Below, piece by piece: positions 1-10,619 of a stretch of DNA of 64,000 nt. Position 1 is the stretch's first letter. Every line of letters starts with the position of its first letter. A program made the position numbers and the translations under genes. This DNA is from Sporodiniella umbellata. Taxonomy: Eukaryota; Mucoromycota; Mucoromycetes; Mucorales; Rhizopodaceae. The DNA is taken from positions 620,001-684,000 of the forward strand of contig JAIXMR010000001.1 of NCBI GenBank assembly GCA_025677835.1. Direction: 5' to 3'. The notes below the pieces were generated by a model. That model ran no database searches and was not told the origin of the DNA. It saw only the letters and a list, made by a program, of their open reading frames with translations.

Positions 1-440
1 TGGCCCACAATTGATGTTAAGATCTCTAACATCAATAGTGACTGAGTTAGGATATCAAAAGCCGAAAACCGTATCTAGAATGGAGGACCAAGTATACAAA
101 TTTTAATACAGCTGAAGAAGAAAGGATGTCAGTTAAAAGAATTTAAGATAACCAATTGAAAATCACCGTAAATAATAAAACGTTATAAAGGAAATCTATA
201 AAAAACAACATACAGGGAGTTACAATATATATTGATAAAATGAAAAGATGCAAATAATAGCCTAAAGCCAAAAATAAAAGACATATATATATTTTCTTTG
301 TATTCGCTTAAAAAGATAAAAAGAAAAACAGGCTGAAAGTGTCTAATGGAATATATGGATGTTGATTTGTAGTTATTCGTAGGGCTTGGGTTTAGAGTTT
401 GAAAGCAGAAAACAAAAATATTCGTACCCCCCTGTTTTTT
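1..440. other. Gene-free left edge
   Basis: AT-rich sequence with no convincing coding frame. It is the 3' flank of the minus-strand gene that ends at 441 and probably carries its 3' UTR. Confidence 0.5.
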
Positions 441-1505
441 TCAACTGTAAATAACATCAGACTTGAATCTTGTGATCAAATAAACTTTGTGTCTTTGACC
501 GCTTATATCAAGTTCAGATTCGGACCAAGGAGGCCAAATACCTACGCAGCTTTCTTTTTGTACAAACACCTCTCTAGAAATTTTTGTTGAGACATAAGCA
601 AACGAAAAAACCATTAGAAACCGTTGGTCATTGTCTTCAGGTTGATACGGAGGTAAAGGTTGAGATTGAGAAAAATCTTCGATGGTGTCCTGTGTATTCT
701 CACTCCAGGATGCAAAGGAATTCTGTGCTGATATACTCGTTATTTGTAGTATTTCGGATTCTTTAAGTGGGACACACCATGAGAATACGAGTCCTCGCTC
801 AACCCAAGATTCAATTAGGCGGAAAGCTTGCGATCCAGGACTTTTACTACACACTTTCACAATTGATCCGTACTTTGCCACTACATATATATTTCTGGGT
901 GTCAAGGATTGTTTTTGATAAAATAGTAACTTACTCAAAGCATTGACATCGTGTTCCCAAGTGTCAAAGGCTTTTTTTTGTCTTATTTCTAAAGCTATCG
1001 CTTTTTCAGCTATTCCACCTTTTTTGAAATCAATATATTTTTGGTTGTTTCTTTCTACATAGCTATGGCGCAAGTATGCTGGCGTTTTAGGTAGCGGTAT
1101 GACTGGCTGAGATGTACTCGTGAAATGCGGTATTTGGCTACCCTGTGTTTGATTAGGAACGTGTAGTCTCTCTTCTTGTGTACTATTGAAATCCTCGATA
1201 GAAGAGTCAAACGATTGGTCCTCAGAAACATTCATGTCAAAACTGAATTCATCTAAGGTAATGTTGTCTTGGAGTAAATCAAACTCTTCTGCGTTTTTTT
1301 CAGTTGTCTTTTGTCGTTTGTTATTGACTGGTTGAAAGTCGCCAATGTCAGAATGAGTGTCTTGTGAAGAAAACATGTCTATGCAATCTTCTTCTAGACG
1401 CTTTCCTAAAACCAGTTCATGTTCTTCTGATGAAAAAGAATCAATGGATAGAGTGTCAGAATTCAGAACTGATTCTTTTTGATTGTGAACAGTGTGATTA
1501 TCCAT
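441..1505 (-). CDS. Uncharacterised protein, probably nuclear
   Basis: Preferred model is 336 aa: exons 1505-935 and 880-441, with an intron at 881-934 (donor GTAAGT, acceptor TATGTAG). The first 140 residues are acidic and rich in Ser, Asp and Glu, with a KRQK basic patch, so they look disordered. The C-terminal part is compact, with phrases such as SPGSQAFRLIESW, RFLMVFSFAYVST and VGIWPPW that suggest a folded beta-rich domain, possibly an OB-fold as in DNA-repair scaffolds. I do not recognise the family. The intron is 54 nt, a multiple of three, with no stop, so the unspliced 354-residue reading is also open. The start is the first ATG after a T-rich stretch. Coding status is supported by composition and length. 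Confidence 0.7.
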   Translation of the reverse strand: MDNHTVHNQKESVLNSDTLSIDSFSSEEHELVLGKRLEEDCIDMFSSQDTHSDIGDFQPVNNKRQKTTEKNAEEFDLLQDNITLDEFSFDMNVSEDQSFDSSIEDFNSTQEERLHVPNQTQGSQIPHFTSTSQPVIPLPKTPAYLRHSYVERNNQKYIDFKKGGIAEKAIALEIRQKKAFDTWEHDVNALSKLLFYQKQSLTPRNIYVVAKYGSIVKVCSKSPGSQAFRLIESWVERGLVFSWCVPLKESEILQITSISAQNSFASWSENTQDTIEDFSQSQPLPPYQPEDNDQRFLMVFSFAYVSTKISREVFVQKESCVGIWPPWSESELDISGQRHKVYLITRFKSDVIYS

Positions 1506-1718
1506 TTGATATCGAGTTGTTTAAAAAGCCTGTTTTTGTTTTTGAGGCAGAAGTCCGTTTGTGTCTTTTTCTTCTATCCTTTTGCAAACAGCTGTGCTAA
1601 AAGCAAATAAACGAAAAAATATTGGCAGCTTGCTAAATGCATTTTTTGTGCAATGTGATTTATTGGCTTATTAGAGTGGAGCTTTGTACAGATAAAGGAG
1701 AAATATGTATATATACGA

Positions 1719-3150
1719 TTATAGATAGACGCGACGCAAGTCGGCAGGCGTGGTTATTTTTTGACATTGAGGGCACAGCTTCTTTGTTCCGAGGGTTTGT
1801 AGCCAACATCGCTCACAGTGAACGTGCCAGCATACAATTGAAGTAAGAGCAGTTTTATAGGGTTCCAAGCAGATGAGGCAGTGCGGCGATGAGCGAGATG
1901 CAACCTCTAGCTGACGAATATGGGCTTTTAATGAATCAATAACAAGCTTAGACTGATCATTTCCAGTGGTACTTCCATTGTGTATATTGATGTGTTTGTC
2001 CCAGCCGGTACTTGAAACTGTTTCCTCGAACCCTTGCCTATAAAAGAATGTTTCAATAAATGTACACAACCGCTTCTTGGTCAATGCCAATGTACCTTCC
2101 AGAATTTGGCGGACTGCGGATTGCTCCACCAGATACCATTTCGCGTAACGCAAAAGCGTCCTCATTATCCTCATCTTCGTTGACAAGGATATCTCTCTCT
2201 GTGTATTGCGTTTCCCCGTATTGTTCTGCGTCATCATCTTCTACGTCTAAGTCTTCATCTTCGTCGTCTTCAGCTTCTTTTTTGCTTGTTGTTGCAAAGC
2301 CAGCACCTCCATATCCGCCCTCCATCATGGCTGTAGCTCTAACACGTCTCTGCCCTGCCCATTCGTATTCGACCCATTGTTCATCTGAAGGCGTTTCTGA
2401 TGGTTGGGGAAATTGTGTTTGTTGTTCCTGCTCTTGCTGTTGTCCTTGCTCTGAGCCAGTTAGACATCGATCGATATGTAGGTTTATAACTTCTAAATCC
2501 CCAAACAATTGCTGGTTACAAATAAAACATGTTTGAACTTCAGGTTGCTCTTCTTCAAGTGAAATTTGATGAGCAATCTCTGAATCGGTTAAAGGTTGCT
2601 TGTTTTGGTTGAGGTGCTTTAGTATGTCTGTTCGCTTCTGTCTGTTCTTCTGTAGTTTTTCTAAAGTCTCTTCGTGAATGGAGCTGTGTTTTCTTTTCCC
2701 GCCTTTTTCCAATTGCTGTCGAGCCATTAGAGCTGCTCCGCGCTTTCCTTTGCTATTGATTTAAGCATTAATTTGACTGGCCCTTGTTCTTATTTTGTCT
2801 TTCGTACCCTTTTTCATTGTATATTTCTGAAGAAGGTTTCGCTAATCGTCCTAATTCGTATTGGTAATGTTCCTCCCATTGAGCTGGTTCAATACGGTAT
2901 TCACAAATTGGACATTTAGGCAAATCGCGGCGGGCTAAAAAAACGTAGAATAAGAAACTTTTCTAAATGCTTTTGGTTCCTCCAGTTCTTACATTTTTTG
3001 TTGTTGTCTTCCTGAAGTGTAGCAAGTTCCCTTCTTAAAGCTCTTTTCTTGCTGTTTTTTCTAGCATATAAAAAGTCAGACTCGGACAAGCTGAGAAAAC
3101 AGCCAAGCTTACAATTTCGAATCATTGATGTTGCCGTCTGAATGAGACAT
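1719..3150 (-). CDS. RNF220: RNF220-like RING E3 ubiquitin ligase
   Basis: Five exons: 3150-3113, 3060-2993, 2934-2808, 2752-2096 and 2037-1719, giving 402 aa. The four introns are 52-58 nt and all phases agree. Near residue 40 is a C2H-type finger (CPICEYRIEP, then H), and mid-protein a C2HC finger (CFICNQQLFG with H and C downstream). A long acidic, Gln-rich linker follows. The C-terminus is a RING with CLICLEPYKTA, CWHVHCERCW and KLCPQC, ending in DLRRVYL. The order of two fingers, acidic linker and terminal RING ending in LRR-x-Y-L is that of animal RNF220. The family ubiquitinates nuclear targets. The first intron uses the acceptor after TATGCTAG; a nearer AG would make a 22-nt intron. 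The gene starts 757 bp from the divergent TRM112. Confidence 0.88.
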
Positions 3151-3906
3151 TGCTGTTGGTATGAGCTCTGCTTACAAACAAATAAGGATAGAGTATCGGA
3201 AATACTTTTAGAGAAAGATATTCAGGATATTTGGGTATGTGAAAGGGTTGGATGCGGATTGACCAATCCATTCCTACGATTGGTTAGCAGAATATTAGCC
3301 AATGAAATTGATCAGAGATAAGGTTGGTCCCTTCAGTCAAATATAGTAGAATGCCAAACGCGCCTTTTTTTGTGAAAGGGCGGGTCGAAAAATATTTCAA
3401 AATCGGGGTTCCATATTGTCAAAACTTGAAGTAGCGATATCAAGTATTGAAATGAATGTGTTTAGTCCAAATATACAGATGGAGGCAATAAGCATAAAAA
3501 AGCACAAATCTGTCTCTTGGTGTTTTTAACTAAGAAGGCGTAAGAGGTATTGAAACCGACCTAAATCCGGTCAAAAAATATGTAAAGCGTACTGTCAGTG
3601 TGATATTTAAAAGCAGTATGTATCATTAATAAAAGGCACAGAAAACTATTTCTAGCCATTGCATTAACTGTAGGTGGGTAAAGAGTAAAATTTGTAACCA
3701 GAGATATCTTTTTTTCTGATTTGCATGGATAGAACCAGAGCCGTTTTCTAAGCTAAAGCAATTTTGATCTTCAACTGACCAGCCTTCAATACCTGCGTCT
3801 CAGAAAATGAAAGACAAACGAAAAAAGGAATTTGTGGCTTGTCGGCCTTTTTAAATTTGTTATCCTGCACTTTACAAGTCTTTCTTAGATCAACACATCG
3901 TCCAAC
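3151..3906. promoter_or_regulatory. Shared divergent promoter region, RNF220-like / TRM112
   Basis: This 756-bp gap lies between two head-to-head starts and must hold both promoters. It is AT-rich, with short T-rich tracts near 3700 and close to the TRM112 start. I see no ORF or repeat in it. Confidence 0.5.
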
Positions 3907-4382
3907 ATGAGACTCATCACCCACAACATGCTACAATGCCACGTCAAAAACTGCAACAGTAACAACTTTCCGCTTCGTTTTGAAGATGTTCAGGTTGAGT
4001 TGGTAGAAGCTGACTTTAACCCTGATTTCGTTGCCAACATGTTGAGTAAAATTGACTGGGATGCTTTAAGGCTTACAAGCATTCAGGTAAAAAACGAAAA
4101 AAGTCAGAACAGGCAAGTCTCAATATAGTTTTCTTCTTTTTTCTTAGCTTGGCAACAATACACTCCCTGAACAAGTACCCGAAGACGCCGAGGAAAATGA
4201 AGACTTTTTAAAAGTTTTACATAGTGTTATACTGGAGGTGAGAGAAGCAAAACTATTTCAGGGCCTAACAAAAGTTTTAGACACACATTCAGCAAGGACA
4301 AATGGTTTGTCCAAACTGCAATCATATATACAAAATCAAAGACGGAATTCCCAACATGCTTTTAGCAGAGCACGAAATTTAA
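3907..4382 (+). CDS. TRM112: TRM112, methyltransferase activator subunit
   Basis: Three exons, 3907-4086, 4148-4237 and 4293-4382, give 119 aa, the usual size of Trm112. The start [13 protein letters not shown] is the family signature. The zinc-binding domain is split: Cys residues near the N-terminus pair with a C-terminal MVCPNC motif. The end, [13 protein letters not shown], is nearly invariant in the family. Trm112 is the obligate partner of several SAM methyltransferases acting on tRNA, 18S rRNA and release factor eRF1. The third exon is frame-closed by exact splice phases; reading through the second intron would lose the signature C-terminus. The stop lies 11 nt from the stop of the convergent reductase gene, and an AATAAA at 4384-4389 sits between them. 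Confidence 0.96.
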
Positions 4383-4393
4383 TAATAAAATAT

Positions 4394-6226
4394 TTACAAT
4401 TGGAATCTTTCGATATGTATAGCCCAAAAGCGGGCAAGCGCTATGTTGTTTATCTGTATAGACGCAGCAGTATGCGTACAAATACCAATAATCACATCTT
4501 CTTTCTGGATGTTATTTAGTAACAGTTGGTGATTTGGTCTATAGTATTTCGGTGTAAAATCCATCAGCTGTTGCCAGTTCTCTTCAGGATCAGACACGTC
4601 ACCAGTGATAAATATATGTATGTTCATTTTAATGTCCTGAAGGTCATTTGTAAACTCTACAAGCTCTTTTTCAAAAGCATAGTATGTATCTGAGCAATAG
4701 TTAATACCGCACGTCAAGTTACAGATGGTTGGTTTACCTATTGAGTGTATACTCCAAATCAAATGAACGTAACGCGTTTTAATTTGGTGTTGTTTTTTGT
4801 GTACATATTGTAATACTGAAATCCAGGGCGTGATCCCAATGCCATCTGCAATTAAAACAATAGTCTCAAAATCACCATACTTTGGCCCTGACAGGCCAAA
4901 ATTGGATCTCCCCAAAGGTCTACTAATTCTCATTTTCACTTTTTCTTGGTCGATGGCTTTTTGTTGCAGACGCCGCGTATGTTTTCCGATAACCTTTACA
5001 TACAAAGTGACCATCTGCCTCCCTGATTTGTTGTTTAAGAGTGACATATTGGACTCCCCCTGTTCTTCACCATCATCCCTGTCAACTAACAAAGTAGCTA
5101 CAGATCAATATGTGTAAAAATAGAAAAACGTTTATATTCACTTACCATAATCCACTCTACATATAGAAAACGGGTGTGACCTGACCCATGCATTAAGCAT
5201 AGACGAGGAGAACGAAAGGAAAACAAACTCACCAGGCATAAAGTTTGGTATAGTATAGGGTACTGTAACCTGGACTTTCACAATATTTCCTGGCATTTCC
5301 TCCAAGGTACATAAATCGGCTTTGAATGATCGATCAAACTGGTCAAGTATCCAAAAAAAGAGTACTGATGCGTAAAACACATAGAATGCCCAATGATGAA
5401 GGCAGCCGAATATAATAAGAGCAAAAAAGGAACAAACATGTGTTAATCGAAAAAGTTGATAAGAGATATGTCGAATTAGGGGGTGTGAGCCCACAACCAA
5501 ACTAACTAGAGCAGCCAGTAAAAAAGTGCCTGTCACGTAGCGTATGTTTGTTGTAAAAGTCGAAAAAATATTGCCTTCTTGTCGATAGTAGTTGTATTGT
5601 AATTGATATGTGCCGTGATAAAGAGCCTCCATAAATGCCACTCTGCTGAACCAAGGGTGCCAACTGATTGTACTTTCAAAACTATAAAAAAGCCTTTGGA
5701 TAAAAGACAGTTTAGCTGAGAGCGCAACAGCGATAGCTATGTTGACTACTGAAAGTTGGGCAGCGCGATTAGCTATGCCCTGGAGATGAAGATTACGACT
5801 GGTTAGGCTGGTACTGTTCTCATTAGAGGTATAGAGCAGAAGCACAAAATTAGCTGCTAAAAGTGCAATCAGTTCAATAACAAGTATCGGCGATAATACT
5901 ACATCGAGACATTTCCATTCATAGTCCAGCCATTGCCATCTCTCTTTGTTATAGTCACTGTTACTGATGCCTAAAACTTTCTGTTTATTGTATCTTATTC
6001 TTTCCAACCATGAACGAGCCAAAGAAACAGTCAAAGTCGCAGTCAACATAACAATGTATAAAATTAAAGCTTTATATTCTCTTTGATAATGTTCCTGAAT
6101 TGCTACATCGTCATCGGCTTGAGTTTTAGGTAAAGTAACAAAAGCTAGGTATGAATTGAGTTGAAGTAGTATAGCAAAAAAAAACAGGCCAGACACACAG
6201 TATATTGTAATTGATTTAAGCTTCAT
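4394..6226 (-). CDS. Ferric reductase / NADPH oxidase-like flavocytochrome
   Basis: Two exons, 6226-5146 and 5097-4394, with a 48-nt intron, give 594 aa. The N-terminal 320 residues carry about six or seven hydrophobic segments, with histidines around RHISYQLFRLTH and CLHHW that could ligate haem. The FAD-binding motif HPFSI follows near residue 350, then the NAD(P)H-binding motif VLIADGIGITPW near residue 450. This order is that of the FRE/NOX superfamily, which passes electrons from NADPH through FAD and two haems across a membrane. A surface ferric/cupric reductase and an internal-membrane reductase are both possible; the sequence does not decide the substrate. The first 30 residues could be a signal anchor. 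It begins 90 bp downstream of the PXA gene stop, on the same strand. Confidence 0.85.
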
Positions 6227-6316
6227 TCTTCATGCTTAAAAAGAGGAAAAGTAGCAAGAAAAGTAATTTCTGTTTATTATTGTTATTATCGGGCTAAGCT
6301 AAGCCAACTAAATCTA

Positions 6317-8085
6317 TTATAGCTCAGGCAAAACCTTGGTTAAAATAAGGTCAACAAGAAAATACAACAAGTGTTTGTTGATTTTCTTGTTTTGTATTGG
6401 TTCTAGGGTATCATGTATATGCGATTGAAGCTGGTTCAAGTCTCTTGTTTCAAAAATTATATAGCCTACGCTCTCTAAAGGTAGTAGGAAAAAATTAACA
6501 TACTAAAAAAATAAACAGTAAACTTTTTTCTTACGTGGTATGGATATTGTTAAAAGTCGTTCTGCTCTGACCCTCATCTGCTCCCTTTGCAAAGGTGTAA
6601 TAACCTCTCCCTTTTGCATAAATTCCCCATTCGGCCATAATAAATCACTGCCAAGTCTCAAATAAAAGACAACAAGGTCCTCGCTAAGCAGATGTAGTAC
6701 CGTTTGCTCTAAAAATCTAAACAGCTATTAAGAAACTTTATACAAGTCAATTCTTATATATCTACTTGTCAATCAAAACGCCACCTCCGAAAACGCGAAC
6801 TATAGGCCAAAAAAACATGGCCAGCATTTGCCATGCAAATTGTAGGAGTGGCCGCTCTTGTACTAAACACGCAGCATAAAAAAACTCCATGATAGGCTCA
6901 ATCATTCTCTTCCTTGAAGTAAGTTTCTTATGCTGGTTGACTCTGTGGTATGTTTCTTGGGACTGTGTAAAAGTGGCAGCTAAATATACCCAAAAGGATC
7001 GTATTGGAGATAGTATCACCTGTAAAATAATGTATCCAAATGAGAAATGGTGACGACCCGTAATGTTTTCTGCTTTAAGTTCCTCTTCTGCTAGTGTTAT
7101 CTCTTGGCCCTGTAGCCTTCGCTTTTCTTGGAGCCTTCGCATTTGTTTTGTTAGCGTTTTATCACCTGTTTCTTCTTCTTTTGTCAGTTTAGGCTGCTTT
7201 TGAAAAGGGCCAGGTTGTGATTTTCCATTTGTGAGAGCGCTAAAGTACGTCTCTACAAATTTTCCGGACGCCTCCAATTCATCCAAAACAGGTTCATAAG
7301 AAACAAGAAGCTATAGCAAAAACAAAGCCAAAAGGGAAAAACGAGGGGAAAAGTTAGAATTCTATAAAAATACTAAAGGCGTTACAAAAGATTACCTTGC
7401 AAATAATTGTGTGAATAGTATATGGGTCAGCCAGTGATTCAATCAAATTAAAGAGGACTAGGTTTGACAGTATTTCCCTCACAAGTTGTCTTACACAATC
7501 ACTCTCGAAATCTTTGTTGCTTAGTAACACCTTCAATACTGCTTCGGTAGTCAAGCGGAGGTATTCGAACTCTCTGTCTTTAATTGGCTCCAGCGCATAA
7601 TGGGGCTGCATTCCGTGAAACAAGTCTGCTACAGAGCTTGCTCCGCCTCCGTGGTTCATATGTATACGCATTTTTGCTTCTCTGTAATCACCATAATGAA
7701 TGGTTAGCAATTTTGGTATATCTATCAAGATCAGTTCAGTCCAATCCACCTTTTACTACTTGGTTAAAAAGAGAGAGACCTTCAACTCTGGTTGTTAATC
7801 TACCTCGTTACGAAGTCTTTTTTCAAGTTTTTGTACAATCAAGACTAGTACTTTCATAATTTCTGTAGTTAAATCCTGGTCATTTGTTATTAGTCGATAC
7901 CAAGGGTGAATGAAGTCGCGAATAAGAAACGCAAAGTAAGTGTAAAGTTCAAGATCAACTGCCTTGGAGCTAGTGATGTCTATAGGAGGGCCTAATCGTC
8001 TGGGATCTGTTTTTGGGAGGGAGAGCAATTCAGGAAAAAGAATTCTCAAATGTAGGGGCCTCAAGTTGTTATTCTTCATATTCAA
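6317..8085 (-). CDS. PXA-domain / nexin-C protein (sorting-nexin relative)
   Basis: Five exons, 8085-7804, 7749-7396, 7310-6766, 6716-6535 and 6474-6317, give 506 aa; introns are 49-85 nt. The first 220 residues match the PX-associated (PXA) domain: DLELYTYFAFLIRDFIHPWY, then VDWTELILIDIPKLL and a helical stretch ending SLADPYTIHTI. A charged linker follows. The last 200 residues resemble the C-terminal nexin domain (LLQFAWQML, VLHLLSEDL, HLLYFL). No PX domain lies between them, so this is not a classical SNX13/14/19 protein but resembles the shorter fungal PXA proteins linked to endosome, ER or autophagy functions. An RGG/GGG motif near the end of exon 3 adds a hydrophobic segment. A TCACGTGA palindrome lies 120 bp upstream. 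Confidence 0.82.
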
Positions 8086-8997
8086 AATGAATAAACAGAA
8101 AGAAAAACTGACAGCAAACAGGAACCAAAGGAAAAGGAAAAGGTTGGAGAAATAGAAAACGCATCAGTTGATGTCCAAAGGATGTGTTGGTTTGTGTCAC
8201 ATTATCACGTGAATGGCAGTACTAAACTAATTTTACTCCAGTTTTAATACTTTAGAGGATTATGCAAAAATCACGACTCAATGGTTTTTTGGGGGTATTT
8301 TAGATAAAAACAAGTTGTTTTTCCTCACTTATATATCTTTTTTAAGGCACTAGGATAGCTAACAAGGCTTTGGTAGGAACTTTTAAAACAATTGATACAC
8401 TACTGGAATCTTGGTAAGGCAGCTTTTACTCAAAGATTTGGGCTTTCAAACTCGGTTTATTAAACAACAGCGGTTACTTTACGCAAATTAGCTATCGGTT
8501 TTTTTTCAGTACAAAGCTGTCTCTATGAGCCACGTTCATAAATAAACTCTTTCAGAAAACAAAAAATTCTGATAGTAAAATTATACTTCAATTTTTAGGA
8601 CAATATCACTCTTCACTGCGTTTTGAATTTTGTTTGGTAAAATATTGTAATTCAAAGCCTTACTTCACTCATATCATTTTCAATAGGTATTTTTGTAAGA
8701 GAAAATTGTTTTCTTTAAAAACCCTGTTCATTTTTCAAAACGTTTTAAGCCTCAAATCAATTCTACTAGAAGAATTGGCGAAAGTCAGCAAACCACAACT
8801 TCTTTGCGAAAGTGAACAAATCAAATATTTGAACGGAGAAGTGCAATTGTTTCACCATCGATCTGTTTTCCTTCTTCGGAGGGAATATTTCCCCTTCAGC
8901 CAATTAAATATCACGGTTAGTAGGGGATTGTACGGCAGAAAGAGCGAAAACGTGTTGATTAGCTTGCTTTTGAAAAGGATTATTTATTTGTTTTTTT
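8086..8997. other. Intergenic, upstream of the PXA gene
   Basis: AT-rich gap between the Sel1-repeat gene and the PXA gene. It holds the E-box-like palindrome at 8205-8212. A plus-strand open frame at 8634-9017 reaches into the 3' end of the Sel1 gene but is rich in Phe, Leu and Lys and shows no domain, so I do not call it. Confidence 0.5.
8205..8212. promoter_or_regulatory. E-box palindrome TCACGTGA
   Basis: A perfect 8-bp palindrome 120 bp before the start of the PXA gene. TCACGTGA is the preferred site of fungal bHLH factors of the Cbf1/Pho4 type. Position supports a promoter role, but a chance match is possible. Confidence 0.35.
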
Positions 8998-10530
8998 CTA
9001 TAGGCTACTTGACGTGACATTACTATTTTCTGCTGAAATCATTTTTAAAGCCTCAGTATGTCCCAAATGAGCAGCCCTTTTAAACCATTTCATTGATTTT
9101 TCATGTGACGGAACAACTCCAATTCCATTTTTGTAATATATACCCAGACTGTAATTGGCGTTTGCGCTCACTGTTTTTAGTTGAGACTTTTTAGCAAGAT
9201 ATGCTGCTGTTCGCGCCCACGAAAAGGCTAAATCGTCAGACTGAGCTATTGTAGGTGTGTTGATTGACCCCGTTAGATACCAACCAGACACAGCTAGAGC
9301 AGCTTCTGCATAATTCTGTTCTGCAGCCTTCTGGTACCACTGAATTGACATAACCTCATCCTCAGGTACATAAAGTCCACATTCATAATACTGGCCTAGC
9401 TTGTATTGACTAGGTGCATATCCCAGTTTAGCCGCACTGTTCAATAGTTCAATTGCGTAGTCAACATCAGCGATCATACTAGTATTTTCACACTCTTTAG
9501 ACAGTTGAATGATTGCTAGTGCGTGCAGGGCCTCTGGTAAAGCTACATCCCGGTTAACCTTGACAGTTTCACCTTGTGCTGCTGCTCGCTGAAGCCAAAT
9601 GACAGCCTCTCTTCTAGATATATGGTGCCCACAGTATCCTCGCATCATTATGACTCCAAGTTTGTACATACTAGGAACATGTAGTAGGTGCGCTGCTTTT
9701 TTGTAAAACGTAACAGCTCGCATACCATCTCTAGAAACACCTAGGCCTAGCTCATAGCATACCCCCGTACGATATGACGCTTCTGGGTGACCTTGCTTTG
9801 CGGATTGAGAAAAGCACAAGAAAGCTTGATCTTGATTTACAGGCCATCCAAGTGCGCCCATACCATAACAGTTTCCAAGTAAAAACTGGGCTTCTGCGTC
9901 ACCTCCTTTTCCTGTTCCCTTTCCAGAGGCTGCTAAATACTTTAATAGGTTTTTGGCCTCATTGACCATAGATTGTCCCAAAGTGCGGTTGTCCTGAGAG
10001 TTTTTCAAGACAGTCATAAAGTTTGTAAGTATTTGGTTCTTTGCTTGTATAGGACTATGTGCTTCCTGCATTGAGAGAACATTGTTGTCTGGATCAACTT
10101 TTGATGCGCTTTCCATTAAATGTAAGCATAGATCTAGAAGAGATTTTGCGTCTCCTTTAGCTTTTTCTTGTTCGCATAATTTGAACACCTGTTCAATATT
10201 TTCGGGCACTGGCCATTGCTGATACCTACGTGCTGTAGCTACAGGTGGTATTAAATTGGGTTGTGACTTAAAATCAACGTGTTTTTTGTTTTCTTCGTTG
10301 GTATCAATTTGCGGGAGAGTCGTAAGATCAGTTTCTACCAAAGAGTCCTGTTCAATAGATTCGTCGCTTGGTTGAGTTCTGACACCAATGATTGGCGAGG
10401 AAACACCTTTGGTTACTGATTTTTTAAAAGCATTATTGTTTTCCCCTTTTAGGGGACTATGCAACTCTTGATTTGGCGACTGCTGCTCTTTCAACTGTTG
10501 CCAACGTGTCTGAATCTCCGAATTCGACAT
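8998..10530 (-). CDS. Sel1-repeat protein, Chs4/Skt5-like chitin synthase regulator
   Basis: A single 510-residue reading frame without introns. The first 110 residues are polar and probably disordered. From about residue 200 there are at least six Sel1-like repeats, with units such as AQFLLGNCYGMGALG, ASYRTGVCYELGLGV, SQYKLGQYYECGLYV and ANYSLGIYYKNGIGV, each followed by a helix ending in AA-x-x-G. This arrangement is that of Skt5/Chs4, which recruits and activates chitin synthase at septa and bud necks. The C-terminus ends SNVTSSSL and lacks the CaaX prenylation box seen in some Chs4 proteins. Other fungal Sel1 proteins are possible. It starts only 89 bp downstream of the YME2 stop. Confidence 0.85.
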   Translation of the reverse strand: MSNSEIQTRWQQLKEQQSPNQELHSPLKGENNNAFKKSVTKGVSSPIIGVRTQPSDESIEQDSLVETDLTTLPQIDTNEENKKHVDFKSQPNLIPPVATARRYQQWPVPENIEQVFKLCEQEKAKGDAKSLLDLCLHLMESASKVDPDNNVLSMQEAHSPIQAKNQILTNFMTVLKNSQDNRTLGQSMVNEAKNLLKYLAASGKGTGKGGDAEAQFLLGNCYGMGALGWPVNQDQAFLCFSQSAKQGHPEASYRTGVCYELGLGVSRDGMRAVTFYKKAAHLLHVPSMYKLGVIMMRGYCGHHISRREAVIWLQRAAAQGETVKVNRDVALPEALHALAIIQLSKECENTSMIADVDYAIELLNSAAKLGYAPSQYKLGQYYECGLYVPEDEVMSIQWYQKAAEQNYAEAALAVSGWYLTGSINTPTIAQSDDLAFSWARTAAYLAKKSQLKTVSANANYSLGIYYKNGIGVVPSHEKSMKWFKRAAHLGHTEALKMISAENSNVTSSSL

Positions 10531-10619
10531 GATGGTAAGTAGAGAAAAAAGAAAAAAAAAAGCCAGCGTATTGGGGGAATGAAAGTCAAATTCTTTATTG
10601 AAAAAGTCTCCGTCTTTGT

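Noticed and set aside
2060..2536. Plus-strand frame with Ser and Cys runs opposite the RNF220-like gene
   Set aside because: It mirrors the Gln/Glu/Asp-rich linker of the real gene and has no independent start or splice support.
3091..3112. A 22-nt intron in the RNF220-like gene
   Set aside because: It keeps the frame, but spliceosomal introns this short are implausible; a 52-nt alternative with a CTGAC branch site also keeps the frame.
8634..9017. A 127-codon plus-strand frame
   Set aside because: Low-complexity Phe/Leu/Lys composition, no domain, and it runs into the 3' end of the Sel1-repeat gene.
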